Positions 9,070 through 18,499 of a stretch of DNA of 64,000 nucleotides are shown piece after piece; the stretch's first letter is position 1; each line of letters starts with the position of its first letter. Source of the stretch: Prevotella melaninogenica (GTDB lineage Bacteria > Bacteroidota > Bacteroidia > Bacteroidales > Bacteroidaceae). Under the pieces are notes generated by a model that made no database searches, was not told the DNA's origin, and saw only the letters and a list, made by a program, of their open reading frames with translations. The translations under genes and the position numbers were made by a program. The stretch spans positions 994,501 to 1,058,500 of the forward strand of contig NZ_CP072347.1 in assembly GCF_018127925.1 (NCBI RefSeq), in the 5' to 3' direction.

Positions 9070-9131
9070 CATGCACCATTTGACATTGGACAATCTTTAT
9101 CAAAAATAAATCTATTTCTAAAAAGCATCTT

Positions 9132-11888
9132 ATGAGAAACGGACTAATCTTGTTATTGATGTTGTTTTTCTGCTGTAATAGTGGGCAAGCAAAGAACGAC
9201 AACATTCCTGTACAAGGCAGAGTACTTGATAATATGACAGGGGCAGGAATACCAGGGGCAAAGGTTTACTTGATGACATCAGACAGTGTGGTCATTGATA
9301 GTACGATTACCTATCCTACAGAGGCTGAAGAATATGTGGGATTCTACCGCTTTGAACACTTGACAAAAGTTGGGAATTATATCGTGCGTGCAAGTGCTGA
9401 GGGGTATGAGGACAGCTATATGCACTGTGTGTGGAGGAGTAAGCGTGAGTTTTTTGTATCTGTAAAGCCTATACGATTGGCAAAGCCGCACGAATTGGCA
9501 GAAGTGACCGTAAAGGCTACAAAGGTTAAGATGATTGTTGCGGGCGATACGATTGTTTATAATGCTGATGCTTTCAACCTTGCAGAGGGGAGCATGCTCG
9601 ATGCGCTAATTAGCAAGTTGCCAGGCGCACGACTGACCAAAGATGGGCAAATATTTGTCAATGGCAAATATATTCAGAGTCTTTTAGTCAACGGACGAGA
9701 GTTTTTCAGTGGAAACCCAATGTTGGCATTGGAGAATCTACCTGCCTATACGGTTAATAAAATCAAAGTTTTTAACAAGTCTGGAGCAGCTTCAAAGTTG
9801 GCAGGACGTGATATGGGCGACAAGAACTATGTGATGGATGTAAAGCTGAAGAAGGAGTATGCCGTAGGCTATATGGGTAACGTTGAAGCTGGTGCAGGTT
9901 CGAACAACAGATATAAGCTACGTGGCTTAGCCATAAAGTTCTCTGACAAAGAACGCATCGGAATATTTGCCAATAGCAACAACCTTAACGACAATCAGCG
10001 AGCAGCACTTAATGGTGAGTGGAGCCCACAAGATGTAGGGAGTGGATTGCAGACGACTAAAACGGTTGGTGCTCAATATATGCGCTTTTTAGGAAATGAA
10101 TTTTCTTGGTTCGACCTTAGTAGTCTTTGGAATCATACAAATACTGACAACGAGTCTCACACGTCTAAACAAATATTCTTGTATGGTGGAGATTCATATC
10201 AGCATAGCAGGTATAAGTCGTTAGGAAGCTCTGATAATTGGACAGCGGGTAGCAATTTATGTATCCAAAAAGATAAATATTATACGATTAATAATCTTTC
10301 CTTTTCCTATGCCCATAGCCATGGCCTGAACAACAGCAATATCGAAACGTCTGACAATCAATCGTTGCTTAACCGTATGTTGTCGGCAAATAGCCTTGAA
10401 TCGAGGAATGTTGATTTTAATCTTCAAAATAGAAATGGTATCAGCATTATTGCTGATATGATTAGGTGGAACTTTGGAATCAATTATAATCGTAACACGC
10501 AAAAGACCTTTTCTCTACAGGATTTGACCTATCTACAGCATAGTCTTCCACGTGATTATCGTAATCAATATATAAACCGCCTTAATCAAAACCTTAAGTT
10601 ATCAGCTGGTATCAGTTATAATTGGGCTTTTAGAAATATCAGCTTGCAACCTGAGTATAATTACGCATATTCTTATATAAAAACGGATAATCCACTCTAT
10701 CGTCTTGATAAGATTTCTGGACGTGATAGTAGTTTGTTCGATAGATTGCCCTCTGCCACAAGCATCTTGGCTACAGTCCTTGATAATGGGAATACTTATC
10801 ACTTTACTGAGTATCAAAATAGTCATCAATTTAACTTCTGCTATAGAGACTTGTATAGTAAACTCTTGAAGTGTGAGCTAAGTGTCAATCTGCCTGTTCG
10901 TATAGCTCATGCCAACCTTTATTATCAACGCATGGGACGACACGATGTGTCTCGACAGAGCATATTCTTCGAACCTAATATATGGTTAAAGGGTAAGTCA
11001 TGGGGTATTAAAGCTAAGGTGAATTCTGAATTCCCTGACCTCACAACAATGGTTAATTATCGTGATGACAGCAATCCTATGAATATCATATTAGGCAATA
11101 CACAGCTTCGTAATATTCATTATTATGACATAGAAGGTGGTAAGACATTTGAGGGAAAGAAACATAGTCGCCTTAACATTAATACGGGTTATCATCAGAC
11201 GGATAATGCTGTGGCTTATAGTCTTGTATTTGATAAACAAACAGGTGTTTCAACCGTTCAGCCCATTAGCGTAAATGGTAACTATCGCATTGATTTAGGA
11301 ATAGGATATACCCGTCCGCTGGATAAAAAAGAGAAATTAAGTATTGATAATCAAGCATCCTTTAACTATAATCATAACGTTGACATGGCAATGGTACAAG
11401 GGACTACACAAAGTCAACGAAGTATTGTAAATAACTGGAAGATAAGTAACGTCTTGAAACTTAATTATCGTCCCGATGATAACTATGAGTTCACACTTCA
11501 TGGCGGAGGTACATATTATCTTATCAAGAGCCAGCGTGAGGGATTTAGTAATATTCATGCAGGAGATTATAATATAGGTATGAATGCGCAAATAACTTTG
11601 CCTTGGAAACTACAATTAACAACCGACCTAACAATGTTTGCTCGCCGTGGTTATCAGCTCTCAGAGATGAATACTACTGACTGGATATGGAATGCACAAC
11701 TTAGTCGCAGTTTCATTAATAAGAAACTTTTAGTTAAGTTGCAAGGCTTTGATATGCTCTGTCAGCTCTCTAATACTCAATACTTAATGAACGCACAAGG
11801 AAGAACGGAAACATGGAATAATAGTATTCCACGATATGTAATGTTGTCCCTGTCATGGCGATTTAATGTAAATCCTAAAAAGAAATAA
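9132..11888 (+). CDS. Outer-membrane beta-barrel protein with N-terminal regulatory-like and plug-like domains
   Basis: The 918-residue protein has a signal peptide (about residues 1-20, ending SGQA) and a carboxypeptidase-regulatory-like beta-sandwich (PVQGRVLDNMTGAGIPGAKVYL, about 26-115). A plug-like segment follows (VKATKVKMIVAGDTIVYNADAF, LPGARLTKDGQIFVNGKYIQ, about 125-225). The rest is a long region of alternating hydrophobic residues rich in Asn, Tyr and Ser that fits a large barrel, ending in aromatic YVMLSLSWRFNVNP. This is the TonB-receptor-like family often named outer membrane beta-barrel family protein. No SusD partner lies beside it and no TonB box is obvious, so its cargo is unknown. 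It stands alone between the IS region and gyrA. Confidence 0.85.
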   Translation: MRNGLILLLMLFFCCNSGQAKNDNIPVQGRVLDNMTGAGIPGAKVYLMTSDSVVIDSTITYPTEAEEYVGFYRFEHLTKVGNYIVRASAEGYEDSYMHCVWRSKREFFVSVKPIRLAKPHELAEVTVKATKVKMIVAGDTIVYNADAFNLAEGSMLDALISKLPGARLTKDGQIFVNGKYIQSLLVNGREFFSGNPMLALENLPAYTVNKIKVFNKSGAASKLAGRDMGDKNYVMDVKLKKEYAVGYMGNVEAGAGSNNRYKLRGLAIKFSDKERIGIFANSNNLNDNQRAALNGEWSPQDVGSGLQTTKTVGAQYMRFLGNEFSWFDLSSLWNHTNTDNESHTSKQIFLYGGDSYQHSRYKSLGSSDNWTAGSNLCIQKDKYYTINNLSFSYAHSHGLNNSNIETSDNQSLLNRMLSANSLESRNVDFNLQNRNGISIIADMIRWNFGINYNRNTQKTFSLQDLTYLQHSLPRDYRNQYINRLNQNLKLSAGISYNWAFRNISLQPEYNYAYSYIKTDNPLYRLDKISGRDSSLFDRLPSATSILATVLDNGNTYHFTEYQNSHQFNFCYRDLYSKLLKCELSVNLPVRIAHANLYYQRMGRHDVSRQSIFFEPNIWLKGKSWGIKAKVNSEFPDLTTMVNYRDDSNPMNIILGNTQLRNIHYYDIEGGKTFEGKKHSRLNINTGYHQTDNAVAYSLVFDKQTGVSTVQPISVNGNYRIDLGIGYTRPLDKKEKLSIDNQASFNYNHNVDMAMVQGTTQSQRSIVNNWKISNVLKLNYRPDDNYEFTLHGGGTYYLIKSQREGFSNIHAGDYNIGMNAQITLPWKLQLTTDLTMFARRGYQLSEMNTTDWIWNAQLSRSFINKKLLVKLQGFDMLCQLSNTQYLMNAQGRTETWNNSIPRYVMLSLSWRFNVNPKKK

Positions 11889-11935
11889 ACACTTCAAAAT
11901 AATAGGTCTTGATAACATTTTTTCGTTATAAGCCC

Positions 11936-11966
11936 TTTGTGGTATCAAAAAATGTTCGTATCTTTA
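11936..11966 (+). promoter_or_regulatory. gyrA promoter
   Basis: TTTG (11936-11939), a 19-bp spacer and TATCTTTA (11959-11966) match the Bacteroidota -33/-7 consensus almost exactly. The gyrA ATG is 119 bp downstream, leaving a long 5' untranslated leader of about 110 bases. Confidence 0.75.
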
Positions 11967-12084
11967 CACCTTGAAAAAGTGCGAAAACGGCTCAGAAAGG
12001 AAATAAAGGCTATTGTGGGCAATTTTAGTCTTTCAAAGAAGAGCTCGTTAAAGTGATAGAAATTTATAACAGAAAAAATATATA

Positions 12085-14667
12085 ATGGACGAAAATCAGA
12101 CAATTGATCAGGACAGAATTATGAAGATCAACATCGAGGAGGAGATGAAAAGCTCCTACATCGACTACTCAATGTCGGTGATTGTGGCACGTGCCCTCCC
12201 TGATGTTCGTGACGGTTTTAAGCCTGTTCACCGCCGTATTCTCTTCGGTATGCGCGGTATTGGTAACTTTAGCAACCAGCCTTACAAGAAGTGTGCCCGC
12301 GTTGTTGGTGAGGTACTTGGTAAGTATCATCCACATGGTGACTCTTCTGTCTATGGTGCACTTGTGCGTATGGGACAGGAATGGAATATGCGCTACAAGT
12401 TGGTTGACGGACAGGGTAACTTTGGTTCTGTCGATGGTGACTCTGCTGCTGCGATGCGTTATACGGAGTGCCGCCTCTCAAAGATGGGTGAGCACGTTAT
12501 GGACGATATCGAGAAGGATACGGTTGACATGGTCAACAACTTCGACGATACGCTGCGTGAGCCTGCTGTGATGCCTACAAAGATTCCTAACTTGCTTGTA
12601 AATGGTGGTAATGGTATCGCTGTGGGTATGGCAACGAATATCCCTACGCATAACCTTGGAGAAGTTATTGATGGTTGCTGTGCTTATATTGACAATCCAG
12701 AGATTTCTAACGATGGTTTGATGGAGTTTATTCCTGCTCCAGACTTCCCAACAGGTGCATATATTTATGGTCTTCAAGGCGTAAAAGATGCCTATGAGAC
12801 TGGTCGTGGTCGCGTCGTAATGCGTGCCAAAGCTGAGATTGAGAGCGATGAGAACCATGATAAGATTGTTGTGACAGAGATTCCTTACGGAGTTAATAAG
12901 CAGCAACTTATTGAATATATTGCTGACCTCGTGAAGGAAGGAAAGTTGGAGGGTATCTCTAACGTTAATGACGAAACGGGCCGTCAAGGTATGCGTATCG
13001 TTGTTGATGTGAAGCGTGATGCCAATGCAAACGTCATTCTGAATAAGCTTTTCAAGATGACAGCATTGCAGAGTTCTTTCTCAGTAAACTGTATCGCATT
13101 GGTAGCGGGTCGTCCACGTCTGTTGAGCCTTCGTGAGTGCATTAAGTACTTTGTTGAACATCGTCACGATGTCACTATCCGCCGTGCACAATTCGACTTG
13201 AAGAAGGCACAGGAGCGCGCACATATCTTGGAGGCATTGATTAAGGCTTGTGACAATATTGATGAGGTTGTACGTATTATTCGCGCCAGCAAGACACCTT
13301 CAGATGCCCAAAGAAACCTTGAGAAGCGTTTTGAATTCGATGAGCTTCAATCAAGAGCTATCGTTGATATGCGTTTGTCACAGCTGACTGGTCTTCGTCT
13401 TGATCAGTTGCATCAGGAGTTTGAGGAATTGATGCAAACCATCAAGGACTTGCAGGAGATTCTTAATAATCCTGAGCGTTGCAAGGAGGTAATGAAGGAA
13501 GAGCTGCAGGAGGTGAAGGAGAAGTATGGCGATGATCGTCGTACAGAGATTATCCCTGACGAGCATGAGTTTAATGCTGAGGACTTCTATCCTAATGACC
13601 CAGTTGTTATTACTATCAGCCACCTTGGTTATATCAAGCGCACACCACTTGCAGACTTTAAGGAGCAGGCTCGTGGTGGTGTAGGTTCAAAGGGTGCTCG
13701 TACTCGTGAGAAGGACTTCACCGAATATATCTATCCAGCAACAATGCACCAGACAATGTTGTTCTTCACTCGTAAGGGTCGTTGCTACTGGATGAAGTGT
13801 TATGACATCCCAGAGGGCGACAAGAACTCAAAGGGCCGTGCTATTCAGAATATGCTCTCACTTGAGCCGGGCGATTCTGTTAATGCGTTCTTGCGTATTC
13901 AGGGCTTGGACGATGATGACTTCCTTGATTCTCACTATGTAGTATTTGCAACAAAGCAGGGTATCGTTAAGAAGACCTCTCTCCGTGCTTACTCTCGTCC
14001 TCGAACGAATGGTGTGATTGCTATCAATATCAATGAAGGTGATGAGGTAGTAGATGTTCGCTTGACAAATGGTCATAACGAACTTATCATTGCTGACCGC
14101 AATGGTCGTGCTTGCCGCTTCGACGAGTCAAATATCCGCACTATGGGCCGTGTTTCTACTGGTGTACGTGGTATGCGATTAGACGATGACGGACAAGACG
14201 AGGTTGTTGGTATGATTGTTGTAAATGACCCAGTCAAAGAGACCGTTATGGTTGTGTCAGAGGAGGGCTATGGCAAGCGTTCACAGGTAGAAGACTACCG
14301 ATTGACCAATCGTGGTGGTAAGGGTGTTAAGACGCTGAATATCACGGATAAGACTGGTAAACTTGTTGCTATTAAGAACGTTACCGATGATAACGACTTG
14401 ATGATTATCAACAAGAGTGGTATTGTTATTCGTATGTCAGTTGCTGAATGCCGTGTTATGGGTCGTGCAACACAAGGTGTGCGCCTAATAAACCTCGCTA
14501 AAAAGAATGATGTCATCGCATCAGTATGTAAGGTGATGAGTTCTGAGATGGAGTCACAGGTGGAGGATGATAGTCGTGAAGACCTTCCAAACACTGATGA
14601 GGATATCAAGGGAGATGCATCATCCGCAGCAGATAATACAGAGGTGACACCTGTTGATTTCGAGTAA
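12085..14667 (+). CDS. gyrA: DNA gyrase subunit A
   Basis: GyrA is the DNA-breaking subunit of gyrase. The 860-residue protein has the breakage-reunion domain with catalytic Tyr126 in AAMRYTECRLS, the dimer-gate coiled coils (about 360-510) and a C-terminal beta-pinwheel. The pinwheel holds a GyrA-box-like TNRGGKGVKTL (about 738), which supports GyrA over ParC. The tail is acidic (last ~35 residues), as in many gyrases. In the quinolone region the sequence is HPHGDSSVYGALVRM (82-96): the Ser equivalent to E. coli Ser83 is present (Ser87), while the position equivalent to Asp87 is Gly91. The gene has its own promoter; a tandem octamer array begins at the base after its stop codon. Confidence 0.97.
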   Translation: MDENQTIDQDRIMKINIEEEMKSSYIDYSMSVIVARALPDVRDGFKPVHRRILFGMRGIGNFSNQPYKKCARVVGEVLGKYHPHGDSSVYGALVRMGQEWNMRYKLVDGQGNFGSVDGDSAAAMRYTECRLSKMGEHVMDDIEKDTVDMVNNFDDTLREPAVMPTKIPNLLVNGGNGIAVGMATNIPTHNLGEVIDGCCAYIDNPEISNDGLMEFIPAPDFPTGAYIYGLQGVKDAYETGRGRVVMRAKAEIESDENHDKIVVTEIPYGVNKQQLIEYIADLVKEGKLEGISNVNDETGRQGMRIVVDVKRDANANVILNKLFKMTALQSSFSVNCIALVAGRPRLLSLRECIKYFVEHRHDVTIRRAQFDLKKAQERAHILEALIKACDNIDEVVRIIRASKTPSDAQRNLEKRFEFDELQSRAIVDMRLSQLTGLRLDQLHQEFEELMQTIKDLQEILNNPERCKEVMKEELQEVKEKYGDDRRTEIIPDEHEFNAEDFYPNDPVVITISHLGYIKRTPLADFKEQARGGVGSKGARTREKDFTEYIYPATMHQTMLFFTRKGRCYWMKCYDIPEGDKNSKGRAIQNMLSLEPGDSVNAFLRIQGLDDDDFLDSHYVVFATKQGIVKKTSLRAYSRPRTNGVIAININEGDEVVDVRLTNGHNELIIADRNGRACRFDESNIRTMGRVSTGVRGMRLDDDGQDEVVGMIVVNDPVKETVMVVSEEGYGKRSQVEDYRLTNRGGKGVKTLNITDKTGKLVAIKNVTDDNDLMIINKSGIVIRMSVAECRVMGRATQGVRLINLAKKNDVIASVCKVMSSEMESQVEDDSREDLPNTDEDIKGDASSAADNTEVTPVDFE

Positions 14668-14707
14668 ACGAGTTGACGAGTTAACGAGTTGACAAGTTGA
14701 CGAGTTG
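14668..14707. repeat. Octamer tandem repeat, family D (five units)
   Basis: Five consecutive 8-bp units of ACGAGTTG (variants ACGAGTTA and ACAAGTTG) start directly after the gyrA stop codon. A degenerate copy on the other strand lies at 38941-38976, after mutS2. Confidence 0.85.
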
Positions 14708-14734
14708 CTTGTTTCAAAGTTCATAGAAACAACG

Positions 14735-14800
14735 GTAATCATAATTATGAATTATGAATTCTGAATTAAGAATTAACATAGAATTCTGCATTATGAATTA
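14735..14800. repeat. AT-rich intergenic repeat, family C
   Basis: The segment is built from ATAATTATGAATTATGAATT-like words. It is the reverse complement of the repeat copies around 52487-52612 and similar to 52760-52805. It lies in the 170-bp gap before the first TPR gene. Confidence 0.75.
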
Positions 14801-14837
14801 AAATAGATTTATAAACCTTTTAATAAAGATCACTAAT

Positions 14838-16100
14838 ATGAAGAAGTTAATGTTCGCAGCATTGATGTTACTCAGTACATCTGCTGCATTCGCTGGTGAC
14901 AGCGAGCCACTGAAGGCAATCCTTAAGGCACAGAGCTACGCAGAGGCTGCTGAGCTCATTAAGGCTAACCTCGGCCAACTTACAGACAATGCTGAGAAGG
15001 CAAAGGCTTACGACAAGCTCTATCAACTTGCTATGAAAAAGGTAAGTGCAGAGCAGGGTGTTCAGCTTGAGAACCAGACTAACCAGCAAATGGGTAAGGA
15101 AGGTAACAAAGCTGTTGATGAGAAAGGTCTCTACGAGGCTGTAGGTCAAGCTTTCGATGCTGCTGAGGAGATTGTTAAGTATGACAATATGCCTAACGCA
15201 AAGGGTAAGGTTAAGCCTAAGTATACAGGTATTGCTGATGAGCTCTATCCACTCCGTGGTCAGCTTATCAATGGTGGTATCTTCTATCAGGGTGCTAAGG
15301 ATGATGCAAATGCTTATAAGTATCTTGCTCGTTACGTAGACTCTGCTGATGAGCCAATGTTCTCAAAATTTGATAAGTCTAAGGATGAAAACTTGAATGA
15401 GATTGCTTACTTCGCAACTTATTATGCTTATCAGAATAAGGACTATAAAAAAGCTGAGAAATATGCTGAATACGCTGTAAAGAGTAAGGACCGTGGTAAG
15501 GATGCTAAGCAGTTGCAGTTGGCTATTATGGGTGCACAGCTTAATAGTCGCCAAGACTCTGTAGCTTATGCAGATAAGCTCGCTGGTATCTATGCTCAAG
15601 ATCCTGATAATGATGCCGTATTGACAACTTTGACATCTATCTATAGCTCACTTGGTATGCAGGACAAGGCAGAGGAAATCGTAAACGCTGCCCTTGCAAA
15701 GAACCCTAACAGCTATGGAGCGTTGGTAATGCTTGGTCAGTTTGCAAGCCAAAAGAAGGAATACGAGAAGGCTGCTGACTACCTTTCTAAGGCATTGGCA
15801 TTGGTAAAGGATGATAATGCAAAGATTGCTATCAATGCATCTATAGGTCAGTGCTGGTTCTATAAGGCACAGGACCGTGTAGCATCTGTGAAGGGTGTAT
15901 TGTCACCAGCTGCACGTGCTCAGTTTAACGAAGTTTACAATAAGGCAATTTCATACCTCGAGACAGCTAAGAATCTCGATGTTATGAAAGAGCATAAGAG
16001 CTCATGGGCTTACCCACTTTACGGTTGCTACTATTTCGTAAAGGGTGCACAAGCTCCTGAGACATTGGAAGCTGCAGCTATTGCTGGCGTTCAGCAGTAA
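14838..16100 (+). CDS. Secreted TPR protein, first of three paralogues
   Basis: The 420-residue protein has a signal peptide (MKKLMFAALMLLSTSAAFAG, cleavage after AFA) and is built of tetratricopeptide helices, clearest near 230-345 (NAVLTTLTSIYSSLGMQDKA, PNSYGALVMLGQF). A block shared with the next two genes lies at about residues 115-165: MPNAKGKVKPKY followed by INGGIFYQGAKDDANAYKYL. Unlike its neighbours it is rich in Lys/Ala and common codons, suggesting high expression. A periplasmic scaffold or adaptor role is likely from the fold; the partner is unknown. A hairpin at 16115-16158 separates it from the second copy. Confidence 0.85.
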   Translation: MKKLMFAALMLLSTSAAFAGDSEPLKAILKAQSYAEAAELIKANLGQLTDNAEKAKAYDKLYQLAMKKVSAEQGVQLENQTNQQMGKEGNKAVDEKGLYEAVGQAFDAAEEIVKYDNMPNAKGKVKPKYTGIADELYPLRGQLINGGIFYQGAKDDANAYKYLARYVDSADEPMFSKFDKSKDENLNEIAYFATYYAYQNKDYKKAEKYAEYAVKSKDRGKDAKQLQLAIMGAQLNSRQDSVAYADKLAGIYAQDPDNDAVLTTLTSIYSSLGMQDKAEEIVNAALAKNPNSYGALVMLGQFASQKKEYEKAADYLSKALALVKDDNAKIAINASIGQCWFYKAQDRVASVKGVLSPAARAQFNEVYNKAISYLETAKNLDVMKEHKSSWAYPLYGCYYFVKGAQAPETLEAAAIAGVQQ

Positions 16101-16114
16101 GTCGACTTTAATAT

Positions 16115-16158
16115 TCCCCTCTTATATGAATTATTAGGTTAAATCATATTAGAGGGGA
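16115..16158 (+). terminator. Hairpin terminator or attenuator between TPR genes
   Basis: Arms 16115-16129 (TCCCCTCTTATATGA) and 16144-16158 pair with one mismatch and are followed by TTTTG. The hairpin ends 25 bp before the next start, so it may only reduce read-through. Confidence 0.65.
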
Positions 16159-16182
16159 TTTTGTGTTACTAAAATATAGCCG

Positions 16183-17295
16183 ATGAAAAGAGTACTAATA
16201 CTGATTATTTCTATTTTTACAAGTTGGAATATCGCAGAGGCACAAGAAGCATATCAGCAGGCAGAGTCTTTTAACCGCCTCGCAAAAGAAGCTTTCACCC
16301 GTGTTGAGAAACATTCGAATAGGGATTCTGTAGCCATTTTCAATGCTGTTGTTGATGGTGTGGAATATTCATTGAAAAGTGATGAATTTGACAGAATGCC
16401 TAATCGAAAGGGGAAAGTTAACCCAAGATTTGAGGAGGAGAACAAGAATCGTCTTGCTGTTCTGCATCCAATGTTGATAGATGCTGGTAAGTATTTTACC
16501 AAAGGAAGTTATACGAGAAATGAAGGACTTGATGCCTTACAATTATATCTAAAAGCTCGTAAATCTCCATTGGTAAAGGATAATATCGATGAGTCAGGTG
16601 TTGCTGCTTATTACATTGCTTATTATTATTTAAAAGCTCACAACTTAGAGAAAGCTGATAAATATGCTGATATTGCTATGCAATACGATGAAACGGCACA
16701 AGCAGCAGCAGAAATTAAAGCTCAGTGTATGCACGGTAAGATGGTGACAGAGGAAGACTCTTTACGTTATCTTTCTGTAATACAACGACTTTATCGTACT
16801 GACCCTACTAATGAGACTTATTTCTCATGGATAATGAAGTTCTATCAGAATCCTACACGTAAGTTCAATATTGAAGACTTTATTGATAGAATTCTTGAAG
16901 AGAATACAAATTCAGCAGTGCCATGGATTCTTAAAGGTGAAATTGCCATGCATGCTGAACGTTGGGAAGAAGCTATAGACGCTTACAAACAAGCGGATGA
17001 AATAGACCCAAGTAGTATTCCTGTTGCCTACAATATCGGTGTATGTCTAAACACTGTTGGTATGGCTGCACGTGAGGCTGTTGCTGAACGAAGAAAGAAA
17101 AAGGAAGACGTATCAGATAATGAGTATATGAAATATTTTGCAGAAGCACGTACTTATCTTGAACGTGTGAGAGCAAAAGACCCTCGTAGGAATAGAGTAG
17201 ATTGGGTAGCTCCTCTCTATTTGGATTATACAATATTGAATGATAAAATAAAGGCTGAAGAACTTGAACCTCTTGTAACAAATTTTAAAAAGTGA
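16183..17295 (+). CDS. Secreted TPR protein, second paralogue
   Basis: The 370-residue protein has a signal peptide (to about IAEAQ, residue 21) followed by TPR helices, clearest at SAVPWILKGEIAMHAERWEEAIDAYKQADEIDP (about 246-278). The signature block of the family appears as RMPNRKGKVNPRF (about 72-84) and then GKYFTKGSYTRNEGLDALQLYL. Its stop overlaps the next start as GTGA. The three copies differ greatly in sequence but keep the same order of blocks, which fits old duplication rather than recent copying. Confidence 0.85.
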   Translation: MKRVLILIISIFTSWNIAEAQEAYQQAESFNRLAKEAFTRVEKHSNRDSVAIFNAVVDGVEYSLKSDEFDRMPNRKGKVNPRFEEENKNRLAVLHPMLIDAGKYFTKGSYTRNEGLDALQLYLKARKSPLVKDNIDESGVAAYYIAYYYLKAHNLEKADKYADIAMQYDETAQAAAEIKAQCMHGKMVTEEDSLRYLSVIQRLYRTDPTNETYFSWIMKFYQNPTRKFNIEDFIDRILEENTNSAVPWILKGEIAMHAERWEEAIDAYKQADEIDPSSIPVAYNIGVCLNTVGMAAREAVAERRKKKEDVSDNEYMKYFAEARTYLERVRAKDPRRNRVDWVAPLYLDYTILNDKIKAEELEPLVTNFKK

Positions 17296-18497
17296 AGTCT
17301 ATAAAATTATTTTTAATATACATCTGCCTGCTCTTTCCGCTTACTGGTGTTGCTCAGAAGAAGCAACTCCAGACTGTGCGTGATCAGATAAAGTCGGGAA
17401 AAGAACTCACAAAAGCAGAAAACACACTTCGTGGATTATTGGTTGATTCGGCTTCTAAGAAGAATAATAAAATATGGCTCCTTCTCTGTGATGTATTAAC
17501 AAAACAATATGAGCAGGGAAATGAAAAATTATATTTGAAACAAAAGTATGACACGGCAGCCCTTTTTACTGTAACAAGGAAGTTGTATGATGTAATGTCA
17601 CGCTTTGATTCTCTTGATGCTCAACCAGATGCTAAAGGAAGAGTACGTGCTAAATATAGAGCTAAGCATGCAGACTTCCTAAACTCTATTCGTCCTAATC
17701 TATTCAATGGAGGTTCATATTTTATCCATAAGAAAGATTATAATACGGCCTTTGATTATTATAGCGATTACTTGCTATCAGCAAATCATCCTCTGTTTGA
17801 AGGTTATGACTATATGCAGAAAGATGCTCTTATTCCGCATGCTGCTTATTGGGCTATGTTCTGTGGCTATAAGCTTAGTGATGCTGATAAGATTATGCAG
17901 TTTAAAGAGCAGGCAGAGCGTGATACCTCTATGCTAAACTTTGTAAGGCAGTATGAGGCTGAAGCATATTTGATAAAAAAGGATACTGCCATGTATGTAA
18001 AGTCTCTACAAGCAGGGTTCGAACAATATCCTAATTTTGCCTACTTCTTCCCACGATTGGTTGAATATTATGCTAAGATTGGAGAACATCAGAAAGCATT
18101 AGAAATCACGGAGCGTGCTTTGAAAGCTGATTCCACAAGTCTTTTGTTTCGTTTTGCTAAAAGTACAGCATTGCTGAACCTTGGTAGATACAATGAATGT
18201 ATTGAGATTTGTAAGCAGCTGATAAAAGATAAAGACACTTATGCTGATGCTTATTATAATATAGGACTTGCATATTTCAATCAGGCGATAGAATTAAATA
18301 AAGATAGGCAGAAGTATCGTGCCAACAAGGAAAAGATTATAACATTATATCAGCGCTCTAAACCCTACATGGAGAAATACAGAGAGCTTGCTCCTACCGC
18401 TAAGAGTAAATGGTTAGCACCTTTGTATACTATTTACCTTAATTTGAATATGGGTAAGGAATTCGATGAAATTGATAAGTTGAGAAAGGAAAGATAA
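17292..18497 (+). CDS. Secreted TPR protein, third paralogue (GTG start)
   Basis: The 401-residue protein starts at GTG (17292), overlapping the previous stop by four bases; the signal peptide MKSIKLFLIYICLLFPLTGVAQ follows at once, which decides this start. The family block appears as QPDAKGRVRAKY and FNGGSYFIHKKDYNTAFDYY (about 115-160). C-terminal TPR helices run to about 355, including TYADAYYNIGLAYFNQAIEL. The helicase gene starts two bases after its stop, so at least these two TPR genes and the helicase form one operon. Confidence 0.85.
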   Translation: MKSIKLFLIYICLLFPLTGVAQKKQLQTVRDQIKSGKELTKAENTLRGLLVDSASKKNNKIWLLLCDVLTKQYEQGNEKLYLKQKYDTAALFTVTRKLYDVMSRFDSLDAQPDAKGRVRAKYRAKHADFLNSIRPNLFNGGSYFIHKKDYNTAFDYYSDYLLSANHPLFEGYDYMQKDALIPHAAYWAMFCGYKLSDADKIMQFKEQAERDTSMLNFVRQYEAEAYLIKKDTAMYVKSLQAGFEQYPNFAYFFPRLVEYYAKIGEHQKALEITERALKADSTSLLFRFAKSTALLNLGRYNECIEICKQLIKDKDTYADAYYNIGLAYFNQAIELNKDRQKYRANKEKIITLYQRSKPYMEKYRELAPTAKSKWLAPLYTIYLNLNMGKEFDEIDKLRKER

Positions 18498-18499
18498 AG

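Larger units (their letters stand above)
8484..9131. other. Gene-free region between the IS and the outer-membrane protein gene
   Basis: About 650 bp without a credible gene. It contains the nested inverted repeat at 8601-8833 and the promoter candidate at 9039-9069. The short frames here are AT-rich and lack signals. The remainder shows nothing I can name. Confidence 0.6.
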
